Positions 1-12,458 of a stretch of DNA of 64,000 nt are shown piece by piece. How positions within the stretch are numbered: position 1 is the first letter of the stretch; each line of letters starts with the position of its first letter. The stretch comes from Rusavskia elegans (lineage: Eukaryota; Ascomycota; Lecanoromycetes; Teloschistales; Teloschistaceae): contig SAUG01000053.1 in the NCBI GenBank assembly GCA_011316305.1, positions 1 to 64,000 of the forward strand, read 5' to 3'. Position numbers and translations under genes: made by a program. The notes under the pieces were generated by a model. It saw only the letters and a program-made list of their open reading frames with translations. It searched no databases and was not told the DNA's origin.

Positions 1-53
1 GAGGTTTGCGGTAAGGGTTTGTGGCGGAAGGGAGGCTGGTAGATTGGGGTGGT

Positions 54-74
54 TGGATGATGATGATGATGATA
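54..74. repeat. GAT/ATG trinucleotide microsatellite
   Basis: Five to six tandem GAT units are visible, in a stretch with no coding signal. Confidence 0.8.
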
Positions 75-615
75 TTGATACCACCTTCCCTCCTAACGCC
101 GCAGGTGGACTGACTTGACTGCCATCATCTTGCGTTAACAGAAGCTCCTCCAACGAGATATACCCACTCTGGAGCGGGGTTCGGGGAAGGGCTGTATATC
201 TCACACTCACTGCGTCACACACTCGCTTGCTGTTTTCTTGCGTATTGGATTGGATTGTAGGGCAGTTAGATGTATCTGGTGGGAAGCGAGCGGGTGGGAT
301 GTGTTTGAGATATATTTCCCGAGGCTCGGGGTGCAGATTTGATGTTTTGATCGGATGATTGGATACTTTTTTTCGGGGTGATGATTTGGTGTAGTATATA
401 CTATTCCATGGAGTCAAAGTCTGAAGATCGTTGAGGACTGCGTGGTTGTACGTACAATGGAAGGGGGTTCAACGTGGTGAAGATCACATGAGAATGACGG
501 GATGAAACATATGTGATCATTTATCGGTCCTTCATATGGCTCGCTGGATCACGTGAAATGATACGCTCAGGACGAGTTGAGGCCGACAGCGTTTGAGCAC
601 TGTTGTTGGCTCGAA

Positions 616-686
616 GTATCGAGGTGGGGTATCTAGGTATCGAGGTATGGGTATCGAGGTATTGAGGTAGGAGTATCGAGGTATCG
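616..686. repeat. Degenerate TATCGAGG minisatellite
   Basis: About six imperfect copies of an 8-12-base unit built on TATCGAGG stand in tandem. The same octamer core recurs singly near 23612 and 63068. Confidence 0.75.
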
Positions 687-3317
687 TGAGAGAGTGGTGA
701 AGGGACTTGGGGTTGATATCATGCATTGGCATTTACCGGTGTTTTCATAGCGAGATTTCGCGTAGAGAAGGGATTGAGTAACCGGTTGATCAGAATCGCA
801 GTTCCGGAAGGTCTCACGTGCGGAGATGTGTTAGTTCAATGAAGGATAGGTTTCAAGTGGGATTGGGAGGAATAGGATTTGGACTACTATGATCTCGAAG
901 TCGAGCTGAAGGAGACGAGGCCGATGAGAGTATTGGATTGCGAGAATGGAGGGGGTATAGTAAGGCAGTGAATACCATGTGTGAAAGCATGAATGCTCAA
1001 AATCTCTTGACAATGTAATGAGATTTCGAAAGGATTCATGTCAAATTTCGAGTGAAGAAAAAAGAAGCAAACATACCGACGCTTCAGGAACATGTACTTC
1101 GGCTCACCAGCAACGGCGTTGTCCTGAAACAGTATTCTCCAAACGATGAATCCGCAAATGGTAGAAATGTGGCAGAAGCCTCAAGCCTAGAAGCTGAAAT
1201 AGCTGACATGTTTGACTGCCTTGAGGAGAGACACGAAGATTCATTAGCGATGATGCGAGCAGATTTAGCGGAGCTCAAAGAGCTCGCTCGTATGACACGA
1301 ATTCCAACCGACTCGGAGAAGGCAACTAAATCATATGGTCACTCGGCGGGTCTGAAGAGTTTTGGGAGCAAGCTGGCTTTGCAGACCATATGGAGAAACA
1401 CAAATAGTTCAGGAGCCTTCTGGGACTGGAGTGTCAAGAATCCGCCAAGCGGTTGAGCATAGGGACGGCCGTCCGACAACGTGGGAAACACGATCGGCTA
1501 ACGGAGCATGGCATGTGTCAAGGCCTTGTGTCATCAGCAGCGTGGTAAAGAGGAGGATCAATATCGATGCAATGCAATGCAAGACGGGAGGCCCAAACGT
1601 ATGCAGGGGGGCAAGCTGACAGTTCAGACCAATAGGTTGACAAGGGGCCGGCCGTTCGCTTCGCCGTCGCTAAAGAACCAGTGAGCGCGTCGGCGAGCAG
1701 AAGGTGAGTTCGAAGGAACGAGCTTCGGCCAAAGGCTCCCATCTTACGGATAAGAGTAGGACCTACAAATGGCATGGCAGACTGACCAAGGTGGGAATGC
1801 CAAGCGTATTATGTGTTCGGCCATCAAGCCACAGGATCCCAGACTCACATTACAGTGTGTCCAAGCCAAAATGCATATCAGCGGCAGAAGCGAACGACGA
1901 ATGACGAATTGACGAAGGCGAAGTCTTGAACCTTTTTCCTTGGCAGTGGCCAGGCTTATCAGTCACTTTCAGCCTCTCAGGATGGGTGGAGATGGAAGAT
2001 TCGCTAATTGTCCACGGGTCCCATGCTTCTGAAGGTCGGGAAGGGCTTGGGGATGCAGATGCATACATAACACATGCCATCTCCATCATGTATATGTGGG
2101 AGTGGTTGACATGTCTCACAGGTCTGATGTGTTCTTGTCGCGCAATGACATGGTTTCCCCAGGATTGAGGATTCCCGGGTCTCACACACGGGGGACCCGC
2201 TGGAGGGACCCATGAAACCTTGATGGAAGGATCCGTCGAGTGACCCGAATGTCGCACAGCGGCCGGGGCTGACTCGGCTTCTGGACTGAGGGAGCTGCAA
2301 AAAGCCTTATCCAGACCTCATGCTGAGGAGGTCGAGTCTCAAGGTGGCGCGAAGGATGGTCGTAGACATATAATCATCTTGTTTTTGGTAGAGTGACGGT
2401 CGAATTAGAACATAGATGCGACACCAGCGGTGGTTTGGTGTCATCATGAAGATGGATGAAGACTCTTGGCATTATTGATCGCCGCACCGAGATAAGGATG
2501 GAGATGCACCAATCAGAATCCGGCACAGTCATCTTGGCGCTAATCCTCTCTGGGTTCGACACTCTAGACTGTTTCCGGCCGTCCAGCCGATGGTTCTCGT
2601 CGCTTATGTCGAACAACATCGGACGATGCTCCGGTCGATGCCGAATCTGTTCGTTTGTGACACCGCCCTTTGTTCGTAATATTGCCATTGGTTGATGGTG
2701 AGAGTTAATTATGGAATATACTATACTAAGATACGGCTGAAGTCGGGAGAAGGAGAAGATCAAGGCCGATGACGGAGGCTCATTAGCGCATGCCCTAATT
2801 GTCTTATCTTCAACCCCATATCTCTCGCTTCTTTTTACCTTTATCACAATGCCTTACCAACCCTCGTCTTCCCCACGCCAGCCAGGATTCCCAAGCGGTA
2901 AGGAAAGTCAGTCCCACGGGGCCGGGCATGGCCCATGGGAAAGGTCGTCAATCGTCCCGGATCTGTGTAGACGAAAGCAGTCACTTGCTTAACCGATGTC
3001 CACATCCGAACAAAGACTTTCAGATCCGGTTGCAGCCAGGGCACACGACAGCAGCGTGCATCATGTCGTCAGTCGTGCCCGCATCTGATCTGTCATGTAT
3101 CCTCAGACTCTCAGTAACCACTTCCGAGGGGAAGGAACACGCATTGCTTTAGTTCCCGCGACCCACCCTGGGGGCTCACACCTCCTGTCGCCTCAACAAG
3201 GCATCTCCCCATCTCTGGGCGCGGTGGAAGTGGAGGGCCCGTTGATCGCCTAAGTGGTTTAGATCATACCGCCCCCGGCTCGAAGAATAGTAATGGCTCT
3301 ATCGCCCTGAACACGAC

Positions 3318-3711
3318 AGATAAGCACCTCTCGGCCACCACCAATCAAATCTGTGACTCAGGTGTAGCCAGACGATCCAGACACTCATCCAGGAGATACA
3401 AGTATCAACCTTCTCCCGGCCCCAGCTGTGAATGAGTTCTTGGTTGATTTTCTTGATTGTGGACTGATCCCGTTTGCGCTCTTTTCACGTGCAAAATAGG
3501 ATCCATCCTTATTGGGCGACCCGAGTCCACCCGCTGCTACCGACGGTCATCATCCATCCATCTCGTCAGCTTTCTAATTTTCTGTCGTCGACGCTGCTTC
3601 CTTACTTGTTCACTCTCATCGTCAAAACCAAACAAACAAAGGACATTTCCTTATCGCATCGAGGAAGAAGCGGTGAAGACAAGCTTTATCTGCATCTGAA
3701 TCCCACGATAA
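3318..3711. promoter_or_regulatory. Cluster of GATA-factor sites upstream of the ammonium transporter
   Basis: Four matches to HGATAR lie within 435 bases of the start codon: AGATAAG at 3318-3324, CTTATCG (reverse) at 3650-3656, TTATCT (reverse) at 3686-3691 and CGATAA at 3706-3711. Fungal ammonium permeases are classic targets of AreA/NIT2-type GATA activators under nitrogen limitation. The three proximal sites may be in the 5' leader rather than the promoter. Function is inferred from motif and context only. Confidence 0.45.
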
Positions 3712-3748
3712 TCCTCCGTCCTGCCGGCGGCAGCATCACATAATCAAC

Positions 3749-5597
3749 ATGACGTCCATGGGCGATGCAGGACCGGGCTTCTCGCCCTACTACTCGTGGA
3801 TTGGATCGCCTTCCTCTTTCAACGGCACCAACACCCTGACTGGTGGTGATTCCTGTGAGCTTATTCTTCCTACTTGCGCCTTCCTTTGATTCGCTCCGGG
3901 ATCCTTCGCCAAGAGTATTGACATATTGCGAATAACCACAATATTCAACCGTTGCGAGAATGAACAAGACTAACGTCTCTTCGGCAGCCATCGAGAACCT
4001 GAATCAATGGTACACCTCGGGAGATCAGGCCTACATTCTCGTGGCCTCGGCCATGGTCGTGGTCATGGTACCCGGTCTGGGTTTCCTCTACTCCGGTCTG
4101 GCTCGTCGAAAATCCGCCCTCAGCATGATCTGGGCCTGCATGGCTACCTTCTCCGTCATCACCTTTCAGTGGTACTTCTGGGGCTATTCCCTCGCCTTCT
4201 CCGCCCAAGGTACCAGCGGCTTCATCGGTGATCTCAATCATTTCGGCTTGATCAACACTTTGGGCGCTCCCAGTCCAGGCTCTCCATTGATCCCCGAGCT
4301 GCTCTACAGCTTCTATCAGGTACAATCACTGCGTCTGCCTTCCATCCCTTGAAATTGCTGACACCCGACCGCAGCTGCAATTCTGTGCCGTCACAGCCGC
4401 TATCACTGCTGGAGCCATCGCCGAACGGGGTCGGGTTCTCCCGCTCATGGTCTTCATGTTCTTCTGGGCGACCCTTGTCTACTGCCCCGTTGCCTGCTGG
4501 GCGTGGAACATCAACGGATGGGCTTTCAACTATGGAGTCCTCGACTACGCTGGTGGAGGCCCTGTCGAAATCGTCTCCGGTATGTCCGCTTTGGCTTACT
4601 CCTTGGTCCTCGGCAGACGCCAGGAGAAGATGATGATCAACTTCCGTCCCCACAACGTCTCTCTGATCGTCCTGGGCACCGTTTTCCTGTGGTTTGGATG
4701 GTTGGGTTTCAACGGTGGCTCGTCGTTCGGTGCCAACCTCCGCGCGGTCATGGCGTGCTGGAACAGCAACCTGACCGCCATGTTCGCTGCTACCACTTGG
4801 ACCATTCTCGATTGGAGACTCGCAAGAAAGTGGTCCATGGTTGGCTGGTGCTCGGGAGCCATCTCAGGTCTGGTTGCCGCTACACCTGCTTCGGGTATCA
4901 TTACTCCTTGGGGGTCAGTCGTGCTCGGAGTCGTCACTGGTGTTGTTTGCAATTATGCCACCAAAGGTACTGCACAGCCCCAAAGCACTCCGCCAAGATA
5001 AGAGATGCTGTTTGCTGACCTTGTTCTGCAGTCAAATACTGGCTTCGAATCGACGATTCCATGGACGTGTTCGCCGAGCATGGTGTCGCCGGTATGCTAG
5101 GTCTCCTTGCCAACGCTCTCTTTGGCGCAACCTACATCATCGGTCTGGACGGTGTTAATACTGGCATTATTGTTGGTGGCTGGGTTAACCACAACTGGAA
5201 ACAGCTTTACATCCAAATCGCGTACATCGTCGCATGCACCGGCTATTCCTTCGTCATGGCTCTCATCATTGCCTACGCCATCAACTTCATCCCAGGTCTC
5301 CACCTCCGAGCGTCTGAGGAAGCCGAACTACTCGGTATGGATGATGACCAACTGGGCGAATTTGCATACGACTACGTTGAGGTTCGAAGAGATTATCTCG
5401 CGTGGACACCCGCCAAGGCATCGCCCGCCGACGGTGGCCACAACATCCCCCAGAACGAACGCCATGGCATCGGCCAACATGGCGATATGCTCATGGGCAA
5501 GGATCCGAGTGAGAACAGCAGCAGTGGCGAAGAGCATACCGGTATCGGAGGCGATCGACATGCCGTCGCTCTCGATGAGAAGAAGATGCATGCGTAA
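3749..5597 (+). CDS. Ammonium permease of the Mep/Amt family (Mep1/Mep3-like filter)
   Basis: Four exons: 3749-3854, 3988-4319, 4375-4966 and 5032-5597. They join in frame across canonical introns to give 531 residues, near the family's usual length. The protein imports ammonium across the plasma membrane. Visible family blocks are the GLGFLYSGL motif of the first helices, the QWYFWGYSLAFS segment, the DYAGGGPVE segment and DVFAEHGVAG near the end of the pore region, about eleven hydrophobic helices in all. The cytosolic tail has the SEEAELLGMDDDQLGEF block typical of fungal Mep proteins. The first pore residue of the twin-His pair is Glu211 and the second is His360. Glu at the first position is the Mep1/Mep3 state, whereas Mep2 sensors keep His. 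GATA sites upstream suggest nitrogen control. The ATG at 3749 is the first one in frame with the conserved N-terminus. Confidence 0.96.
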
Positions 5598-6224
5598 ACT
5601 GCGATCGCATACGTTGCGTCTTGACACTCGTGGGAGGGAGATTTATTCTGCATGCAAGGTGTTCACGGGGAAACATGCTTTCATTTTTTCCAAGGGATAC
5701 CAACATCTGTACAATGTTTTTTCGGGGAACATTTTTGGTTGCTTATTTTCCTCTCTCTTTCAATCTGCTTGCTGGATGAAGGAATGGGAAGTCATAGAAT
5801 GCGATCAGATCAGGTGCATTGATTCGCTGAAGTACATAGCTTGGAGAAGGGGAGATGATATCCTATCTAGCAGCAGTAAAACCACCAGTAACTAACTCCT
5901 GACCATCCCCTTGCTGAAGCATGCTTTTGTGGATTTTCCAAAAATAGGACTGCAAGTCGCCGGCATGTATTATTTTGTCGTTTACGATTTTCTGATATTC
6001 CACTTCCTCGGTCACGATACCATATTCCTCGGACTTCTACCATGACCGACATTTATTGATCGATCAAGTAAAGAGGCAGTCTGTCTGAATCTCTTCAACG
6101 TATTCGCCTCTTTGGCATTCATTGGACTGCGAAGATCCATACACAGCACCATCCGAATTAAAGCATCCTGTACTCCGTATCCGTAAGGCAACGTATTCGC
6201 CCTCCCCTTTATCACCCTTCCCTC

Positions 6225-6225
<1 letters not shown>

Positions 6226-6255
<30 letters not shown>
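6226..6255. repeat. (AC)n microsatellite
   Basis: About fifteen tandem AC dinucleotides are followed by CCCA repeats. Confidence 0.95.
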
Positions 6256-6257
<2 letters not shown>

Positions 6258-7860
6258 ACCCACCCAACCTCCCGTCATCATTTCTTTCCAACTCGGTGAT
6301 ATCCAAGACACACAAGACGCACATATCGCCAATCGTCCCTGGGATCTGCAAAATTTGCCCAAAAAGTAGAACGCAAAAAGCAAATAAGCGGCATTTATGT
6401 CGTAATTAGGATAGATGAAGCAGATGATGGATGTAGTAGCTACCGCATCATCCCTGTTTTGTTCGTGGTCGTGGTTTGATTGTAAAGTTCTACTGACCAA
6501 TGTATTCAGATACATAGCTGTCTGCTTCGGCCCCCCTGTTTGTTGCCTTCAGTTGGGGTATTTGGTGTGAGATGTCTCTATGATTATGATAATAATATGG
6601 GAGGGTTTGGGTGAGGGGGGTGGTATTCTTGGTCCCTGGATGCGGGTTTTATTGGGTATATTTGCTAGTTGTCTTTGTTCGCTGGTTGGGTTTAGTACCC
6701 CTATACATCGAGCATTAATTTACAATCTCCGTTCCCATCCCTATCCTCATCCTCATTCCTCATTATAATCCTCATCCCCATCCCTCCCCGCCCTCCTCCT
6801 TCCCTCTCCACCCAATCCTATCTCCAACCACCAACTCTTTCACTAAACCCAATACCGCCTCTTTTGCTGGACCCCAACAAACCCACCACCCCCAACCGAA
6901 GCACGGCGAAAATCCCCGAACCAGCGAAGTCCACTAGACCACCTGAAGCCATCGAAATCAAATTTCCCCCCTCAGGTTTCATCCACGCCTCCAGTAAGTT
7001 TTTATCAACTTCTTGTTTTCACGCTATTTCCCTCCCCACTCCTCTTTCCCCGCTTCCCTTCCCCTCCTCTCTTCCCGCTTCCCTTCCCCTCCCCCCCTAT
7101 TCCCCCTTCCCGATCTCGAAAACCTCCACAAAACATCTCCACAAAGCCCAAACACGTCTTCCCCACCGTCCTCAAGGCATGCCAAGGCACAGCGAACTCC
7201 AGTCTCGAATACGCAAGGTGTGATGGATTTGACGACCGGAACGACGACGACAGAAAAGGCAGAAAAGGAAAAGGTGAGTAGAGATTAGATGTGTCGTCGT
7301 ATACATACATACATATCTCTCCCTTTGGCGTGGGATGACTGACTGTATCTGATGAGTTTCCGATCATATCATATCTATCATCGCCGCGGGGGGGAGCTCC
7401 TACTTGGTTTTTCGTGGTTGTTGTTGTTATTGTCAGTGGATAGATAGATAGTAAGGGGTGTGTCGAGTTATATCAATATCGATTCAATACATCGTTCTTG
7501 ATACTCTTACTATGATTTGTCGATTCTGTGGCGCGCCTGTTCCCCACTCACTCCTTTTTGGCGTGTCTCCATCTTTATCTCCCGTCTCCTACTCCATCTC
7601 CTTCTCCATCTTCCAAATAGGAGCTATTTCTTCTCTATCTCCTCCCTCTGAATTAGGATTTATTTTTACTACTCTTTCTCCGAGTAAACATCCTTAGCAT
7701 TTTTTCGGGACTGAAGATATATTTGTTGAAGAGATGCTCTCGGAGGATGAATATTCAAAGGGGATTTTCGGATATTAATGACTGTGGGTGGAGGTTGGAA
7801 TTTCTGAGTCGGACGTAGTTTCTGTGGGCTTGGAGGGGAGGTGAAAGGGAGGTGAATGAA

Positions 7861-7900
7861 AGGAGGAGGAGGAGGAGGAGGAGGAGGAGGAGGAGGAGGA
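7861..7900. repeat. (GGA)n microsatellite
   Basis: About thirteen tandem AGG/GGA units. On the minus strand they give a false polyproline frame. Confidence 0.95.
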
Positions 7901-8158
7901 AGGGGTTTCCGGCTGGAAGAGCACAAACAAGCAAGAAGGCCTCGATTCAAGATTGTCCGACAATATGTCGGCAGGAAAAGGGATCTCTCTCTTAGTCTGT
8001 CTGCCTTATGCTCTAGATCCTTCAAGACATGATGCCCACATCCCAATATACATATGCATATATGAACCCCAATGATCCGCGATGACATGGCGCGAAAAAA
8101 GACGACGACGAAGAGCAAATGAGCCGCACCCCTTCCTTCCCTGCTTGGCTCAGCAAAT

Positions 8159-8177
8159 ACACACACACACACACACA
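8159..8177. repeat. (AC)n microsatellite
   Basis: Nine tandem AC dinucleotides just downstream of the MIT-domain gene, probably in its 3' untranslated region. Confidence 0.9.
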
Positions 8178-8304
8178 TGCCGCTCGCTACCCTGCGCTAA
8201 ACAAATGCATTTGCGTAAAAACCCTCCAGACCACTTCCACTTGCCGTATCCAGAAACATTGTGTGACACCGAACATGCCCAAAATCGTACACGTCAGTCC
8301 CCAG

Positions 8305-11300
8305 TCATGCAAGCACCCATTGACTCCCTCTCTTGATGAACTTATCCAGCATCATACTGATATCGTTAGACACGAACCGACAGATGTAGAAACCGAAGAA
8401 CTCGGCCGCATGGCGTGCGCTAAGCTCCAGCCCGACGTGTGTTGGTGATGAATGCTTCAGCCCTGGATCTTCGACGTCTCGAGCGATTTGATCTACACAA
8501 AGAGTCAGCAACTTGTGTAACGGCTTCCAAGGTATTGGTCCCAGCTTACCCAAGATCTGGGCAGCATCGCAGAGCCTAGCGAGCGCGCTCATGTAATGCG
8601 CATGCGGGCCGAAATATTGTACCTGACTGACATCTCGATGAGGGAAGCGCGGCTTCTGACTTCCCGTCATCGGCACGGAGCTCATCGGAGGTATATCTTT
8701 ATTGCCGTCCTTTGCGTTGTTATTGGCAGTGGCTCCGGTGACTCCCGGAGCCGCAGAGCTGGTCTTGGACATCTTCTTTCGCCACGATGACAGATACGAC
8801 TTGGTACTGGTATTGCCATTCCTACTCCCGAATACATCGCCGTTGCCCGTCGTTTCGCCTGAAGCTCCAGACCCCTTCGTGAGCCACGCGGTGTTGCCCA
8901 CGCCCACCTCGCTTCCGAGTTTCTTCGATAAGACCACCTGGGATTGCTCCATGATACTTTCGAGGAATTGCATCTCCTCAAGTACAGCGTTGGCATCAAA
9001 TGTGTCCACCTTGGCAAGCTTCAACAGTGTCGCTGTCAAAAGATCGCAGCTCGACACCTTCTCGTCCACGCTCTTCAATTTGACATTGGCCACCTTCCAA
9101 ATATCTCGAGGTACGAACAGTCGAGTCGAGATATAGCCGCCTCGGGGATGCGTCACGCTTTGATAGATACACCTCAGAAACCAGAACGGCCGCAGGAGCG
9201 CCGACTCCGGGCACGGTTCTAGCGGCAAAGGAGCATTCGCTGCCATTGGGTTCGGCGTTCCTGGGCTAGTGGGAGAGTGGATGTCGCTGTCGAACAGCTG
9301 GATGCCACCAGACGGTATTGCTTCAATCATGAAGTTGGCACCTTTCGGCGTTGGCATCGCAGGGATGGCTGGGGTCTGTGCCCTGCGCTGCTGTGCTGTC
9401 GACGTTCCCGCTTCCGACACCTCGGACCCGGATACAGTCAGCATCTTCTTCAGGCTGGATGAGGAAAAGTTCTTTCTCAAAGTACCAGGACCAACCGACG
9501 CTTTACCAGTCAGTGGACCAGGCGAGTCGGGTGCTGATGGCACACTGTCTTCGCTATCCCCAGTCGTCACTTTGCAGAGCCCGGGCATTGGTGGGAGTGT
9601 GTTCGGTGTTGTGTCACCAGGGTAGGGAGATGATCCCTTCCGAGTGCTCGATTGAGTGGTGGGTGTGATCGCGGATGATTGAGCTGAAGCGCTGGGCATA
9701 TATTGCTGCGATTCAGGGATTGCAAAGGCGGACTTTGGAGGTTCTGTTATAGTCGATGTAGATAGAGGGATCGCCTGAGGAGGTGGTTGCGTCTTAGGAG
9801 CTGGTGCCACTGGGGCAGCCAGCACTTTCGCATTCGTTTCGATCTTTAGCTGGGGAGCCTTGATACCCGAGAGTCTTCTTTCGCGAACACCTGCAATGTT
9901 GCTACGGGGGCCAGGCGGCGGTCCAGTAGAGACTTTGACTGGACTCCCGGTACGTATTGGGTAGGGAAGGCTCGGCAACGCTCCGGAAGGCGGAGGATGC
10001 GCTGGTGGTGGCATTTGTTTGGCTTGTAATTCTGCAGGTAGCGATGGCAAGGCCGGTGCTCCAATAGCCACTGACATCGATGTTCCGGCTGAAGTAGGAT
10101 TCGACCCGATCGAGCTGCCCCATGTCCTGCCGGAGAAACCACTTGAGTCCGACTGTCGTGGAAGTGCTGATTTCGATTGAACGTTGTAATCGGAATCCAA
10201 GATGTAACCTCTTGTCATTTCCTCGAGCATTCTTTCTTCATCGTCGGCCTCATCATCACTCAAGCCTGAGTCTATGCTGTCCCGTATGTCCTTGTTCTCT
10301 TGCAACCGTGTTTTCTCTCGACTCTTGGCCGCTGCTATTGCTGCCTCTCTCTCCACTTCTCGCACTCGTTCTTTGGCGAGCTCGACATAGTGCCTTGCAT
10401 CGGAAATGGAGGAAGAGGGCTCATCAGCGGTGTACGGTGGTACGTCTGGTATGTCTTCAGGATCATAGCAGTCGTCGTTGGCAGGCTCGAAACCATCATC
10501 ATATGCCGCTTCGACCGCCGCATCTAATGCTGCATCGAATTCGGCTTCGGTTGCTCCGCTGGCCGCTCGTATTCTTTTTCGCCGGAGACCAATGGATGAG
10601 GTTCTCGAGTGCACCGATGAAGCAGAAGAGCCTCCAGATTCATCAATCGTATCCAGCCATGATGTTGATTCGGTCGTCTCTTGTCTGGCATGGTTTCTCC
10701 ATTCGGCATGCTCATCTCGTGGTTCGGTTGGTTTCGCAGCGGCCAATGGATTAGGAGTAGGGCCTTCCTGTCGAAGGTTGGAGGAAGGCAAGCGACGTGG
10801 TGAAAGCGGTGGTGGCATATCTTTGAGGTTTGCAGGAGCGTCAAGCGTTGTCGCTCGGATCATCGCCGGTCGGCGAGACAGTACTGTAGCCCACGGCTGT
10901 CGGTCCCCCTGCTGGGGCTCGTTTCTTTGGTTATTCCGGTCCTCCAGTCGAGAAGCAGGTGGTCGTAGTGAATGCCGTCGTGGCGGTATCTCCACCGGAG
11001 TTTTAGTCGCATTGAGGTGCGGTCTGGTGTCCAGCGACGGGTCAAAATGCAGGTCCGCCTGAGCAGCTATGGCGTTGCCAATCGTATTCACCTCGTCTTC
11101 TTCGTCTGTAAGTGGCGAAATGGGCTCTTGCTCTGTTGAGTCTCGGCCGCCTGGGGGACGCGGTAAAGCCTTTCCATCCGCGTTCTGATAAGATGAGTCG
11201 GTATTCCGAAGCTCGATGATTCTGTTGCTGTACGTGGTACGCTTTCAAAGGCAGGTCAGTCAACACACCGGGAATCGTAAGTCAACGTCACAAGACTTAC

Positions 11301-12458
11301 AACCGCTTCCAGCTTTTTACGATCCTCATCTCCAGAACTCCTGAGCATAACCTTCTGGAGTAGAGCGCACGCATCGCCATAAGCCTTCATTGCCCCTTCG
11401 AAGTTTTGAGCATTATCTAGAAGAACCGCGTGGTTTGCCTTCTGAAGGGCTTTTGACAACATTGCTTTTTGTGACGGCTCTTTTCGACTCTTCTCGTGCC
11501 TGTCGCTTGTCGAGGCTGACTCCTCAGATTCAGCCAGTCCACCGCCCGATATTGTTCCTCCACGATCACCAGCGCGACTTAAGTGTGTATCTCGAATATG
11601 TTCTTTGACTTGAAATGAGCCTCGCTTTGAAAATTTCGACACAGCACGTTCCGTTGAGTTCGTCGTGCTTTTGGTCTCAGTGGCTGGAGGGAGGCTATTA
11701 GAATTGCAAGGAGATGTAATCGCGCCGGGCGACCGGTTTGGGCTTTTTCTCTGGTTTGGTAGGTCCACTCTTTGATGAGAGGATGGTGACCGTGCTTTCC
11801 ACCGGTTCCCGAAGTAATCAGGCTCTGGCTGGTATGTCAAAGGCGACAGCAGGTCGGCCGTAGCGGGCGTGGCTCCGGCTGCAGTCGATGGGGAGTCTGC
11901 GGCATCGACAGCTTGGGATAGAGATGAAAGGGTGACAATAGGCGGCAATGTGGGTGCCGGCTGGGTTGTAGGTTGATTTTGAGGACTTTCTTTCGGTGCT
12001 TCTTCAGGGCTCGTGTTCGCAGAGGGACGAAATCTACCGACGACCCTCCCGTTCGGGGACAAGGACTGCGGGCTGTGAAGACCACCAAAGGAGCCGAAAG
12101 ACCCAGAGATCCGTTTCGAGAAGCTACTCCTCCTGGCATGAGTTGTCGATGACTTGCTGCTCGATACGGTGGATTGTGACCATCGATTCAGGTTTCCGAC
12201 ACCTTCTCGTATGCCATGGCTGCTGTCGGGATGGTTGCAAATTGCACCGGATCGCCTTCGAGTATCCGGTGAGAAATTTTGAATGGAGAGATTTGCCGGG
12301 TTGAAGCTGCTCTCGTTCGGACTCTGAGGTCTCAGACCAGATGGGTTTGGTCGAGGTGCATTGCGGGTTGATGCTGCTCGCTGGACCGTAACAACGGACG
12401 AGGAGTTCGATTTCGTCGATTGACGGTGGTGAGGCTGTTTCGCTAAGGATGAAGCCAT
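8305..12458 (-). CDS. Large MIT-domain protein conserved in filamentous fungi
   Basis: Exon 1 runs 12458-11301 and exon 2 starts at 11241; the 59-nt intron is a canonical GTAAGT-AG intron. A second 57-nt intron (8549-8493, GTAAGC donor, CTGAC branch point, TGTGTAG acceptor) is in frame and very likely real. The protein is 1345 residues with it spliced, 1364 without. Order of parts: a Ser/Pro/Arg-rich disordered region (about 1-330); an MIT three-helix bundle (about 332-400, starting LSKALQKANHAVLLDNAQNFEGA), crossing the first intron; a long disordered Ser/Pro region with an acidic, coiled-coil-prone patch; and a folded conserved C-terminus of about 300 residues containing WFLRCIYQSVTHPRGGYIS and ending in FFGFYICRFV. 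MIT domains usually bind ESCRT-III tails, so an endosomal or membrane-traffic role is inferred. The next codon group upstream reads GTG; the first in-frame ATG is 12458. Confidence 0.88.

Larger units (their letters stand above)
1..3748. other. Gene-poor stretch upstream of the ammonium transporter
   Basis: No gene is supported here. It holds simple repeats near 54-74 and 616-686. The longest forward frame (1052-1456) starts at GTG and includes a short coiled-coil-like stretch, but has no recognisable domain. An ATG in good context at 2850 opens a 47-codon frame with a possible GTAAGG donor, without a convincing second exon. The last 400 bases are the promoter and 5' leader of the ammonium transporter. 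The far left may be the edge of a gene outside the window. Confidence 0.55.
5598..8304. other. Intergenic stretch rich in simple repeats
   Basis: This separates two convergent genes (ammonium transporter and MIT-domain gene) and so holds both 3' ends. It contains CA and GGA microsatellites, long pyrimidine-rich tracts near 6730-7110, and short ATAC and GATA runs near 7300 and 7440. The reading frames are low-complexity Pro, Thr-His or Val-Cys strings produced by these repeats. No gene, tRNA or transposon was recognised. Confidence 0.6.

Noticed and set aside
1052..1456. Forward frame of 134 codons with a short coiled-coil-like stretch
   Set aside because: It starts at GTG, has no domain or clear exon partners, and the minus strand over the same bases offers an equally plausible donor site.
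2374..2847. Minus-strand frame of 157 codons
   Set aside because: Non-ATG start, unremarkable composition and no domain; shorter in-frame ATG starts do not improve it.
6226..8177. CRISPR-like or telomeric repeats
   Set aside because: These are ordinary di- and trinucleotide microsatellites without spacers.
7669..8178. Minus-strand frame with polyproline and Val-Cys runs
   Set aside because: It is created by the GGA and CA microsatellites in the 3' flank of the MIT gene.
9846..11062. Several 60-210-codon frames on both strands within 8.6-11 kb
   Set aside because: They are shadow frames of the long MIT-domain gene, whose minus-strand frame has domains and intron signals.
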